Source: Pseudonocardiales bacterium (GTDB taxonomy: Bacteria > Actinomycetota > Actinomycetes > Mycobacteriales > Pseudonocardiaceae). Taken from it: a stretch of DNA of 49,759 nucleotides. The notes below the pieces were generated by a model. It made no database searches. It had not been told where the DNA came from and saw only the letters and a program-made list of their open reading frames with translations. A program made the translations under genes and the position numbers. This document shows, piece after piece, positions 1-7,759 of the stretch. Each line of letters begins with the position of its first letter. Within the stretch, counting starts at the first letter, position 1. The stretch is from contig JAFATA010000055.1 of the NCBI GenBank assembly GCA_019244165.1, positions 1-49,759 of the forward strand, given 5' to 3'.

Positions 1-380
1 CTCCGCACCCCCAACAGACAGGACCTGCCAGACGCACGTCGAGGCGGGGACTGATCTCGAACACTGATCAGGAACTACGCACCCGGCATAACCGGCCTCC
101 AATCTGCGCGTTCACTCAACATGCGCGACCTCGTGTCGCACCCCAACAGATGGAGTAGGGAACCTTCCGCGAGGGTGAGCCGTTCAGTGTCGTGATGTCC
201 TCGACCAGGCCGTGCGAGGCGCCGGCACCGTCCACAGCGCAGTGAGACCGCAGTTATTCATGTGGTCTTCATCTACTTATTCTTTTTCGTTTCCAGCTCG
301 TTCACATCGATCCCGTTGTCACTCTGTGTAGCTGAGAGTCAGCTCAAGGATTTTCGGGGATCTAGAGATCGGGGATCGGG
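1..380. other. Non-coding leader upstream of the HlyD-like gene
   Basis: I see no coding sequence that I can support here. The DNA contains a T-rich stretch near 278-293 and a small 5-bp hairpin (gctga/tcagc) near 331-343. Purine-rich GGGA runs lie just before the GTG at 381 and could act as its ribosome binding site. No confident promoter boxes were recognised. Confidence 0.4.
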
Positions 381-2042
381 GTGGCTATGGACAAGGTGGG
401 AGCGAGGCGGGTAGTGACCCGAACGGCCGTGGCGTCGTTAGGCGTCGCCATGGCGGTGGGGGCGGTGTTGGTGACGCACACTTCGCCACCGAAACCGGTG
501 GCGACGAACACGAATACGAACACAAACACCTCGCCACCGAAGCCGATGGCGTTGACGGGGGTGGTGACGGAGGGGTCGGTGTCGAAAATGGTCTCGGCGA
601 AGGGGGTGTTGGCGGCGGCAAAGACAACGAACCTGGGTTTCAAGTATAATAACACCCTCAAGACCATCAATGTGAAGGTCGGGGACAAGGTGAAGAAGGG
701 CCAGTTGTTGGCCGTGGAGGACAATAGCACGCTGGAACAACAGCTGGTCCAAGCCCAGGAAATACTCGCCGACCAACAGGCACAGCTAGCTCTGATCCTC
801 AACGACGTGACCGTGCCTGGGGACTTCAGAGTTCTTGAGGCAGCGCGCAGGGTCGCCGAGGACGACCGGCGCAACATCGAGTTGAAGGTGAAGGCGGACG
901 AGGACACCCTCAGGCGGGCGCGCGAACTGCTCAAGATCGATGAGAAGACGCTGGAAGCGGCGCAGAAAAAGGCTGCGGCGGATGGCTGCGGGCCGAACGG
1001 ACCGCTGACCATGCTGCCGACCGCCGCGGAGACAGCGCTGTGTTCGGCCGATGAGACGGCGGTGAAAGCCGCTGAGCTGACGGTGTTCAACCAACGCACG
1101 GTCGTGGTCGCCGATGAGGACAACCTCCGGGTCGATCGCGGCAACTTGGAGACCGCCCTCGCGACGGCTCTGGTCACCGTGAAGACCGATGAGAACGTCT
1201 ACCGGATCACCGCCACGAACCGTCCCTCGCTGATCGCGATCCAGCAAGCGTTGCTGGTCAATGATGAGGCGGCGGTGGTGATCGCCCAGAACAGCTTGAA
1301 GAACTCGTATGTGTATGCCCCGGTGGATGGCACCGTGACCGCGGTCACCGGGACAGTCGGGGAGTACATGCAGGGCTTCGGGCCGCAGTCGCCGCCCTCG
1401 CCGTTGGCGCCGGGCAGTACTGCGCAGATCCCGGACGTGGGTGGGCCAGCGACGTCCGACCGGAAGAATCCCGGCACCCTGCAGGGTGTGGGTGGGCTCG
1501 AAGCGTTGCGGGCGACCGCGCCGAGCGGTGGCGCGTTCGTTCAGCTCAGTGACCTGAGCGCTTTCCAGGTGGTCGTTCCGTTCCCCGAGGCCGACGCGGC
1601 GAAGCTCGAGCCTGGTTCGACGGCGAAACTGACTTTTGACGCGCTGCCGGGAGTCGAACACGACGGCACGGTGACCTCGATCTCGCCAACCGCAGTGGAT
1701 ATCGACGGTGTGACGAACTACTACGCCACGGTGTTGCTGACCGACGTCGATTCGGCGCTGAAGTCCGGGCTGACCACGAGTGTCTCGGTGGTCACCAACA
1801 TGGTCAAGAACCAAGCGTTGGTGGTGCCGACCTCAGCAGTGACCAGACAGGATGGCCAGTCGTTTGTAGAAACCCCCGGCCCAGACGGCACACCACGACG
1901 GGTTGTGTTCACCCCGGGCAAGGTCGGCGATGACAACATCGAGGTGCTCTCCGGGCTGACCAAGGGTCAGAAAGTACTGCTCCCGCCCAGCGGACCACTA
2001 CCCCGGCCCCGGCCCCGGCCGCACGCCGTCCGGGTTCGCTGA
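381..2042 (+). CDS. HlyD/RND-type efflux periplasmic adaptor subunit
   Basis: Membrane fusion (adaptor) protein of 553 residues that would link an inner-membrane pump to the cell envelope. An N-terminal hydrophobic anchor lies at about residues 14-33, followed by a low-complexity stretch with alternating Asn-Thr and two copies of SPPKP. A biotinyl-lipoyl-like half domain (GDKVKKGQLLAVED) is near residues 100-115, a long charged coiled coil spans roughly 115-300, and the second lipoyl half (YVYAPVDGTV) is near 310. A beta-barrel and membrane-proximal domain follow. In actinobacteria these usually sit upstream of an ATPase and a MacB-like permease; here no pump gene follows, and an inverted repeat ends the unit. 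The GTG start is preceded by GGGGATCGGGG. The family call is solid; substrate and partner are unknown. Confidence 0.85.
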   Translation: MAMDKVGARRVVTRTAVASLGVAMAVGAVLVTHTSPPKPVATNTNTNTNTSPPKPMALTGVVTEGSVSKMVSAKGVLAAAKTTNLGFKYNNTLKTINVKVGDKVKKGQLLAVEDNSTLEQQLVQAQEILADQQAQLALILNDVTVPGDFRVLEAARRVAEDDRRNIELKVKADEDTLRRARELLKIDEKTLEAAQKKAAADGCGPNGPLTMLPTAAETALCSADETAVKAAELTVFNQRTVVVADEDNLRVDRGNLETALATALVTVKTDENVYRITATNRPSLIAIQQALLVNDEAAVVIAQNSLKNSYVYAPVDGTVTAVTGTVGEYMQGFGPQSPPSPLAPGSTAQIPDVGGPATSDRKNPGTLQGVGGLEALRATAPSGGAFVQLSDLSAFQVVVPFPEADAAKLEPGSTAKLTFDALPGVEHDGTVTSISPTAVDIDGVTNYYATVLLTDVDSALKSGLTTSVSVVTNMVKNQALVVPTSAVTRQDGQSFVETPGPDGTPRRVVFTPGKVGDDNIEVLSGLTKGQKVLLPPSGPLPRPRPRPHAVRVR

Positions 2043-2068
2043 TCTGCTTACTCGTACACGGAACTCGG

Positions 2069-2113
2069 GACCGGGAACGTACGTACGGTAACGGCGTACG
2101 TACGTTCCCGGTC
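2069..2113. terminator. Perfect 18-bp inverted repeat downstream of the HlyD-like gene
   Basis: Arms 2069-2086 and 2096-2113 are perfectly complementary with a 9-base loop. Each arm includes the run gtacgtac. It lies 27 bases after the stop codon and has no T-tract, so it would be a factor-assisted or non-canonical terminator, or an mRNA-stabilising hairpin. Confidence 0.6.
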
Positions 2114-2294
2114 GAACGTATCCGACATGCTGATGATGTCGTGGTCTCTACCGTATTTGTCGCGGCACCAGCACCTGGTTGCGAACTAGTTGACAAGCTC
2201 TGCCAGCGATCGTCAACCGGAGAGTTCGTGATGTATGTGCACGCGGTACTGGTGGCGCAGCGACCTCCCTGACCCGTGAGAAGGACGTATTCAC

Positions 2295-2627
2295 ATGCAG
2301 ATCTTAAGAAACCTCCTTGTCGTTGCCGCAGCCGTTGCTCCGCTGGCCTTCGCGATCCCCGCCGAGGCCCGCGACGAACTCACCAACGACGAACCCACCT
2401 ACACCTGCGACACCGTGAAGGCTCCAGCTCCAGGAAGGGGCGCTTTCGGCGAGGGCAACTGCGTGACCACCAATGGGGCGCCGACAAGCGGACTCATCAT
2501 AACAGAGCGTCCCTTCTCCATCACAGCTCGCACGGGCGAGACATTCCACTGCCGCGGCGAATACGCCCACAATCCAGCCGGAAACGCCGACACACCAACC
2601 TCGGTGACTGGAAACGACTGCTATTGA
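2295..2627 (+). CDS. Small secreted four-cysteine protein of unknown function
   Basis: 110 residues. The N-terminus is a classical Sec signal peptide: short basic n-region (MQILRN), hydrophobic core at about residues 7-21, and a likely cleavage after AEA near residue 25. The mature part of about 85 residues has four cysteines (38, 56, 86, 109), consistent with two disulphides, and ends in CY. A good ribosome binding site (AGAAGGA) precedes the ATG. A TTGACA box at 2190-2195 lies about 100 bases upstream, but no matching -10 is evident. I do not recognise the family. The gene stands alone between the HlyD-like gene and the DMT transporter. Confidence 0.7.
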   Translation: MQILRNLLVVAAAVAPLAFAIPAEARDELTNDEPTYTCDTVKAPAPGRGAFGEGNCVTTNGAPTSGLIITERPFSITARTGETFHCRGEYAHNPAGNADTPTSVTGNDCY

Positions 2628-2713
2628 CCGGGTCCAGGGCTTGGTGACCTCGGGTAATCAACTGTCCCGTATTCGCGTACAAGCTTGCTGATGCCGCCCA
2701 GCAGGTAGATCGT

Positions 2714-2768
2714 GGGCGGGACCCGCACGTGTCGGCCGGTCATGTCCACGACGGTGCGGGTCCCGCCC
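2714..2768 (+). promoter_or_regulatory. 15-bp perfect inverted repeat in the leader of the DMT transporter gene
   Basis: Arms 2714-2728 (gggcgggacccgcac) and 2754-2768 are exact reverse complements around a 25-base loop. The second arm ends four bases before a GGAG at 2772-2775 that serves an ATG at 2784. The position suggests an attenuator, a translational control hairpin or an operator for the transporter. It could also terminate transcription from upstream. Confidence 0.5.
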
Positions 2769-2783
2769 GATGGAGCCCCGCAG

Positions 2784-3707
2784 ATGGGGTACCCCCTCGC
2801 TGTGGTCGGTGTGGGATTGATGGTAGTTGCGGCGTTGCTCAACGCGTCGGCTTCGGTGCTGCAGCGTCGCGCCGCCCGGGACGAGCCGGCTTCAACGGCG
2901 TTCTCAGTGGGCATGTTCGCCGATCTGCTGCACCGCCGGGTATGGCTGCTGGGCATCCTGGCCATGCTCAGCGGATTTGTGCTGCACGCGGTGTCGATCT
3001 CGCTGTCGCGGATCGCGCTGGTGCAGCCGCTGCTGGTGGCCGAACTGCCGTTCACCCTGGTGCTGGCGTCGCGGACATTTCATCTGACGGTGCGGCGGCG
3101 GGATTGGCTGGCGATTGGTCTGCAATCGGCCGGTCTGGCGGCATTTGTGGGCTGCCTGGACCCAGGCGGCGGTGATCCCGCCCGGGTGTCGATAGCGGTA
3201 TGGGTGCTGGGCATTGCCGCGACCGCGGCGGGCGTGGTGGTGCTGGTGGTGCTCGGGTACCGCGGGCGCCGCGAGCACCGAGCGGCGCTGCTGGGGGTGG
3301 CCACGGGGGCCACCTTTGGGTTGAACTCCTCGCTCATCGCCGGGGTCGGCGCCACGGTGAGCCACGGCGGCAGCCTGTTCACGGCCTGGCAAACCTACGC
3401 GGTAGCTCTTGTCGGACCTGCCGGTTTCTTCTTACTGCAAAACGCGCTGCAGGCCGGCAGCCTGGTCGCCTCCCAGCCGGGGTTCACGCTGACCAACCCG
3501 CTGGTGTCAGTAGCGTGGGGACTGGCGGTGTTCTCCGAGCACGGCCGCACCGGTCCGTTCCTGGTTGGTACCGTCTTGGGGGCCGGCCTCATCGCAGTGG
3601 GCACCATCCTGCTGGCCCGCTCGCCCCTGCTCGATCCGACCGCGCCCTCCCAGAACCAGCACCGTCGCCAAAACGGCGCGGCCGCTCAACACCCGGAGGA
3701 CTTTTGA
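2784..3707 (+). CDS. DMT-superfamily (EamA-like) transporter
   Basis: About 307 residues with roughly nine to ten hydrophobic segments and the internal-duplication look of drug/metabolite transporters. The first segment starts immediately (MGYPLAVVGVGLMVVAALLNA) and carries the QRRAA cytoplasmic loop seen in actinobacterial DMT proteins. The frame stays open upstream to a GTG at 2712 and an ATG at 2742, but those starts fall inside a strong inverted repeat. The ATG at 2784 has a well-placed GGAG eight bases upstream, so I chose it. The C-terminus is hydrophilic. Substrate is unknown; exporters of amino acids or metabolites are common in this superfamily. Confidence 0.8.
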   Translation: MGYPLAVVGVGLMVVAALLNASASVLQRRAARDEPASTAFSVGMFADLLHRRVWLLGILAMLSGFVLHAVSISLSRIALVQPLLVAELPFTLVLASRTFHLTVRRRDWLAIGLQSAGLAAFVGCLDPGGGDPARVSIAVWVLGIAATAAGVVVLVVLGYRGRREHRAALLGVATGATFGLNSSLIAGVGATVSHGGSLFTAWQTYAVALVGPAGFFLLQNALQAGSLVASQPGFTLTNPLVSVAWGLAVFSEHGRTGPFLVGTVLGAGLIAVGTILLARSPLLDPTAPSQNQHRRQNGAAAQHPEDF

Positions 3708-3770
3708 CCGACTGAGGTTTTTTGGTGCCGGAGCGTGGGTAGCTCGATCGTGGACCTGAGGGGGTAGCGG

Positions 3771-4751
3771 GTGCGAGTCTTGCTGGCCGGATGGCCTAGC
3801 TTCCTGCACGGGGAGGCAACCGCAGGCGACGTATTGAGTATGGACCGGATACGCGGTGCACTGGTGGGCGCCGGAGTGCCTTGCGAGGTGGCGTGGAGCC
3901 CGGTGTTCCGGCCGGCCAGTCTGAGCCTGGACGACGCCGACCCCGACCGTTACACGCATCTGGTGTTCGTCTGCGGCCCCGTGCACGGAGAACAGGTGCG
4001 CTCCTTGCACAACCGCTTTGGCCGGTGCCGACGGATCGCAGTCGGCGTTACTGTGCTCGATCCATCCGATCCCGCGGTGACGGGGTTTGACGTGGTACTG
4101 GTCCGCGATACTTCGAAACAGCGAGGTCGTCGGGATCTGGCGGCCGGTACAGCTACCTGTCGGACCCCGGTCGTCGGCGTGGTGCTCGCACCCAGCCAGC
4201 TGGAATACGGCGACCGGCGTAGGCAAGATGAGGTGCATCAACGGATCACGGCGTGGCTGCTCAGGCAGGACTGCGCTCGGGTGCCCGTGGATACCCGGCT
4301 GGATCGGCGGCACTGGCTCAACCACAGCACGCCCGATCAGCTCGATTCGGTGCTGTGTCGGCTGGACATGGTGCTTTCTACCCGGCTGCACGGGCTCGTG
4401 CTGGCGCTGCGACTCGGGGTACCGGTGCTGGCCGTCGATCCGGTGTACGGCGGCGGCAAGGTCAGCGCCCAGGCCGCCGCGTGGGACTGGCCTGCGATCG
4501 TGACGGCAGATCAGGTGCTGCGCAGTGCCGACTGGCTGCGTCGTTGGTGGTGGTGGTGCCTGTCGGTGGAGGGGCGGACGCTGGCCGCCGAGCGGGCCGC
4601 AGCCGCCAGCGGTGACGGCGACCTACTGGTGTCTGACCTGCTGCGAGTGCTTCCGAACCGGCATTTCGAAAAAGGAATAAGGAGTGAGCTCGACGATGAA
4701 GGCAGTGGTGTGGCAGGCCCCAGGGCATATCGACGTGGAAGAGGTTCCTGA
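3771..4751 (+). CDS. Polysaccharide pyruvyl transferase family protein
   Basis: 326 residues. The C-terminal half carries the family hallmark: S-T-R-L-H-G-L (about residues 203-209) followed by a hydrophobic helix and a V-P-V-L-A-V-D segment ending in a KVSAQA-like sequence, as in enzymes that transfer pyruvyl groups to cell-wall sugars. The N-terminal half has the expected GDVLS and FVCGP segments of a GT-B-like fold. The GTG start follows a GAGGGGG run. The 3' end overlaps the start of the downstream dehydrogenase in another frame by about 56 bases, so the two are probably co-transcribed. Family members also act as glycosyltransferase-like enzymes, so the reaction is not certain. Confidence 0.75.
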   Translation: MRVLLAGWPSFLHGEATAGDVLSMDRIRGALVGAGVPCEVAWSPVFRPASLSLDDADPDRYTHLVFVCGPVHGEQVRSLHNRFGRCRRIAVGVTVLDPSDPAVTGFDVVLVRDTSKQRGRRDLAAGTATCRTPVVGVVLAPSQLEYGDRRRQDEVHQRITAWLLRQDCARVPVDTRLDRRHWLNHSTPDQLDSVLCRLDMVLSTRLHGLVLALRLGVPVLAVDPVYGGGKVSAQAAAWDWPAIVTADQVLRSADWLRRWWWWCLSVEGRTLAAERAAAASGDGDLLVSDLLRVLPNRHFEKGIRSELDDEGSGVAGPRAYRRGRGS

Positions 4752-5880
4752 CGCGCGGATCGAACAGCCCGGCGACGCGGTGGTGCGGCTGACGATGAGC
4801 GCGATCTGCGGTACCGACCTGCACATGGTCCGAGGCACGATGCCGGACATGGTGGCGGGGACCGTGCTGGGCCACGAGGGCGTCGGCGTCGTCGAGGCCG
4901 TGGGTAAGGACGTGCGGGGATTCAAGCCCGGGGACCGGGTGGTGATTCCCTCGACCATCTGCTGCGGAATCTGTTCTTATTGCCGCGCGGGCTACAACTC
5001 GCAGTGCGACAACGCCAACCCCAACGGCCCGGCGGCAGGTACCTGCTTCTTCGGTGGGCCGCGGTCTACCGGACCCGTTAACGGTCTGCAGGCCACCTTC
5101 GCTCGGGTCCCCTATGCTGCGGCGAATCTCATCCCGTTGCCTGACGCGGTGACCGACGAGCAGGCCATTGTGCTCTCGGATATCTATCCCACGGGGTGGT
5201 TCAGCGCGCAGTGCGCCGAGGTGTCTCACGGCGACACCGTGGCGGTGTTTGGGTGTGGGCCGGTAGGCCAGCTGGCTATCGCCTCGGCGTGGCGGTTGGG
5301 CGCGGGTCGGGTAATTGCAGTGGACAACGTGGCGTCTCGGCTGGAGATGGCGCGTTCGCAGCATGCCGAACCAGTCGACTTCGGGGCCGAGGATCCGGTC
5401 GCAACGATCGTTGAGCTCACCGGAGGCATTGGTACCGATCGGGTCATCGATGCGGTCGGCGTCGATGCTTACCCTGGCCCCGACGAGCAACACGGCGAGC
5501 GACGCGAGGGCGAGGTCGCAGAGGCCGCTGGCGGGGGTGTCACCGCGTGGGCGCACGGTACCGCCCCATCACAGGCCGCGCAGTGGGCCGTGGAGTCAGT
5601 GGCCAAGGCCGGCTCCATCGGAATCATCGGTGTCTACCCGCCCACCGCGCGCACCTGGCCGATCGGCGCGGCGATGAACAAGAACCTCACCGTGAAGATG
5701 GGGAACTGCCCGCACCGCGTGATCATCCCGCAGTTGATGGATCTGGTGGCCAGCGGCGTGTCCGAGCCCGCCCAGCTGATTACCCAGCTCAAGCCGATCG
5801 GCGACGTCCTCGCGGCTTACCGGACCTTCGATACCCACGAGCCCGGCTGGGTGAAAGTCGCGCTGGCGCCTACGGCCTAG
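4696..5880 (+). CDS. Zinc-dependent alcohol dehydrogenase, formaldehyde dehydrogenase-like
   Basis: 394 residues from the ATG at 4696, chosen because it aligns with the start of its paralogue at 7760 (MKAVVWQAPG versus MKAVVYQGPF); a GTG at 4684 is an alternative. Medium-chain dehydrogenase/reductase fold: catalytic zinc ligands Cys38 and His60-Glu61, a structural zinc cluster at Cys90, 93, 96 and 104, and a Rossmann GCGPVG at about 186-191. The insertion and the LSDIYPTGW segment match glutathione-independent formaldehyde dehydrogenases and related NAD-dependent enzymes. It overlaps the preceding pyruvyl-transferase gene and ends 11 bases into the convergent regulator gene. Confidence 0.85.
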   Translation: MKAVVWQAPGHIDVEEVPDARIEQPGDAVVRLTMSAICGTDLHMVRGTMPDMVAGTVLGHEGVGVVEAVGKDVRGFKPGDRVVIPSTICCGICSYCRAGYNSQCDNANPNGPAAGTCFFGGPRSTGPVNGLQATFARVPYAAANLIPLPDAVTDEQAIVLSDIYPTGWFSAQCAEVSHGDTVAVFGCGPVGQLAIASAWRLGAGRVIAVDNVASRLEMARSQHAEPVDFGAEDPVATIVELTGGIGTDRVIDAVGVDAYPGPDEQHGERREGEVAEAAGGGVTAWAHGTAPSQAAQWAVESVAKAGSIGIIGVYPPTARTWPIGAAMNKNLTVKMGNCPHRVIIPQLMDLVASGVSEPAQLITQLKPIGDVLAAYRTFDTHEPGWVKVALAPTA

Positions 5881-6823
5881 GGTTGCCGGCGATGAGGCGG
5901 ACGGTGAAGCCGTCCTCGCGGTGGTCGAAGGTGACCAGGTTGCACAGTTGGTGGGTCAGCCACAGGCCCAGGCCGCCGGCTGGTGCTTTCGCCGCGGGCA
6001 GCAACCCCGCGAACGGGTCACTCGGCCCGCCGCCCTGGTCGGTGACCGTGACCACGATGCGGTCGCGGGCCGGCCACACCCGCAGCTGGGTGGGTGGGCG
6101 CCCGTGACAGATCGCGTTGGTGACCGTCTCGCTCACCGCGATCATCAGGTCCTCCACCTCGCCAGCGCTCAGGCCGCTGGCGCGCCCGGCGTCAAGGACC
6201 GCGCGGCGCGCGGCGGATGCCGCCGGGTCCACCAGCTCGATCATCGGAGGGGAGGTTTCCATCGGGTCAGCACGTGGTGAGCGCCCTTGGGCCAGAAACT
6301 CCACCGGGTCGACGTAACGCTCGTTGACCACGTGGCCGCCCTCAGGGGTGGCCAGGTAGGGGTGAGTCTGGACGACATCCTCGAGCACCTCATCGGAGGT
6401 GATGCGCCGGTCGTAGGGGCACAGCGCCCACAGCGGAAACCGCGCGAGGGCGTGGTTGACGGTGGCTTCGTAACGGGCCCACCATTCCCAGGGCACGCCC
6501 ACCCCTGGATGCGGTACCTCGCCGAGAATGCGGAGCTGCCGCGCACCCTCTGCCAAATACCCCGTCAGTAACGTGTCGACGGATTTGAGGACACAGGCGG
6601 GCCGGTCATACGCCCCGGACACGAACGACACGTGCGGACTCGGTGGGATCAGCGATCGGATGAGTTCAGTGCGCCCGTCACCGAGGGCCACCAGGGTCGG
6701 CTCGCCGGCCTCCAGGCCACCTTGTACGAACGGAACCACCAGCTCCAGGAACTGCTCCTCACCGTCGTAAAGGGCTGCCTCGTGAACCAACCCGCCAGCA
6801 CCTACCGCCGAGTCCGGGCTCAT
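5870..6823 (-). CDS. MEDS-domain anti-sigma regulatory factor with HATPase domain
   Basis: 317 residues. The N-terminal half (about 12-180) is a MEDS (methanogen/methylotroph DcmR sensory) domain, recognised by HEAALYDGEEQFLELVVPF and the WEWWARYEATVNHALARFPLWALCPYD segment split across residues 115-145. The C-terminal part (about 195-317) is a GHKL ATPase of the RsbW/SpoIIAB anti-sigma type, with SETVTNAICHG (N box) and DQGGG plus GGLGLWL (G boxes). The ATG at 6823 overlaps the stop of the upstream gene (ATGA), indicating translational coupling; the frame is open further upstream but that part is inside the neighbour. It probably binds a sigma factor and/or phosphorylates the STAS protein encoded next to it. 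Confidence 0.85.
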   Translation of the reverse strand: MSPDSAVGAGGLVHEAALYDGEEQFLELVVPFVQGGLEAGEPTLVALGDGRTELIRSLIPPSPHVSFVSGAYDRPACVLKSVDTLLTGYLAEGARQLRILGEVPHPGVGVPWEWWARYEATVNHALARFPLWALCPYDRRITSDEVLEDVVQTHPYLATPEGGHVVNERYVDPVEFLAQGRSPRADPMETSPPMIELVDPAASAARRAVLDAGRASGLSAGEVEDLMIAVSETVTNAICHGRPPTQLRVWPARDRIVVTVTDQGGGPSDPFAGLLPAAKAPAGGLGLWLTHQLCNLVTFDHREDGFTVRLIAGNPRP

Positions 6824-7674
6824 ACCAGCGACTCCACGCGCACACCCTCCACGGCGAGAAACCCGATGATCCGGCCCACCCCGGGCCAGGTAGTGCGCAG
6901 CACGATCGTCGCGTTGGCGCGCCGGGCGTGCTCGGCCAGGACGAGTAATCGCCGGTGATCGATGAACTCCAACCCTCCCCCGTTCACGACCAGCTCCGGT
7001 CCGCGGCACAGCGGCATGATGCGCTCCAACGTCGTAGCGAACAGATCAGCGCACGACAGGTCGAGCTCACCGGCCAAAGCGAACTCCGCGTCCCCCTCGG
7101 CGTACAGGTGAAACGGCGTGACACCCGCGCTGGCCAGGGGATGCAGGCAGGCCATCTCGGCTACCGCCGCGCGGCCCAGCTCGCTGAGGTCATAGGCACA
7201 CAGGGCGGTGACCGGCAGCGCACTCATCTGCTGGCCGATGAGGTATTCGAAACGGGCGAATGCCGCCCGCTGGTGCGCCGTGCGCGCCGCCGCTGTGCAG
7301 TCGACGACGGCCCGAAGGCCCGTGTAACCCCCGGCCAACGCCTTCTCGGTGGCGACGACGAACTTGGCGACCGCGCGAAGCGGATCGACCACATCACCGC
7401 TGTGGTCGGAGAACTCGTAGAAGTCCCCGACCGGCGAGACGCCGATGCCACCACCATCGAGGAGCTGCCCGACCCCCTCCAACCCGGCCAGCTCGTCCCG
7501 CAGCTCCTCAGCACTGCCACTGCCCACGTACTCAACCCACTGGCCGAGAGCGATCCCGTCCACCAGGCACTCCCGCGCCCGCACCCGGAACTCCGCCCGA
7601 TCCTGGTAGGCCCAACACACATGACCACCAGGCACCAGCCCACGCACCGAGTCCACCAGTCCGACCGTGCGCAC
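6820..7674 (-). CDS. MEDS-domain STAS anti-sigma factor antagonist-like protein
   Basis: 284 residues. Residues about 10-180 form a MEDS domain (PGGHVCWAYQDRAEF, FRVRARECLVDG, then VCTA-type CAYDLSELG). Residues about 190-284 form a STAS domain like SpoIIAA/RsbV: LAGELDLSCADLF, then VVNGGGLEFIDHRRLLVL, where the usual phosphorylated Ser/Thr after the D is replaced by His-Arg, so phosphorylation by the classical route is doubtful. GTG start with GGAG five bases upstream. Coupled by ATGA overlap to the MEDS-HATPase gene, making a matched sensor/antagonist and sensor/anti-sigma pair that could respond to a common ligand. Confidence 0.82.
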   Translation of the reverse strand: MRTVGLVDSVRGLVPGGHVCWAYQDRAEFRVRARECLVDGIALGQWVEYVGSGSAEELRDELAGLEGVGQLLDGGGIGVSPVGDFYEFSDHSGDVVDPLRAVAKFVVATEKALAGGYTGLRAVVDCTAAARTAHQRAAFARFEYLIGQQMSALPVTALCAYDLSELGRAAVAEMACLHPLASAGVTPFHLYAEGDAEFALAGELDLSCADLFATTLERIMPLCRGPELVVNGGGLEFIDHRRLLVLAEHARRANATIVLRTTWPGVGRIIGFLAVEGVRVESLV

Positions 7675-7759
7675 CGCTCCATGTTACGCATGCACCGGTC
7701 CGGAGGGGGTACCCGAGGGGCATCACCCAAATGACAGCAAGACAGCATAAGGGAGCGCC

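Noticed and set aside
484..550. Short direct repeat (SPPKP twice, Asn-Thr run) in the HlyD gene, considered as a minisatellite
   Set aside because: Only two imperfect copies within a low-complexity linker of the protein; not a separate repeat element.
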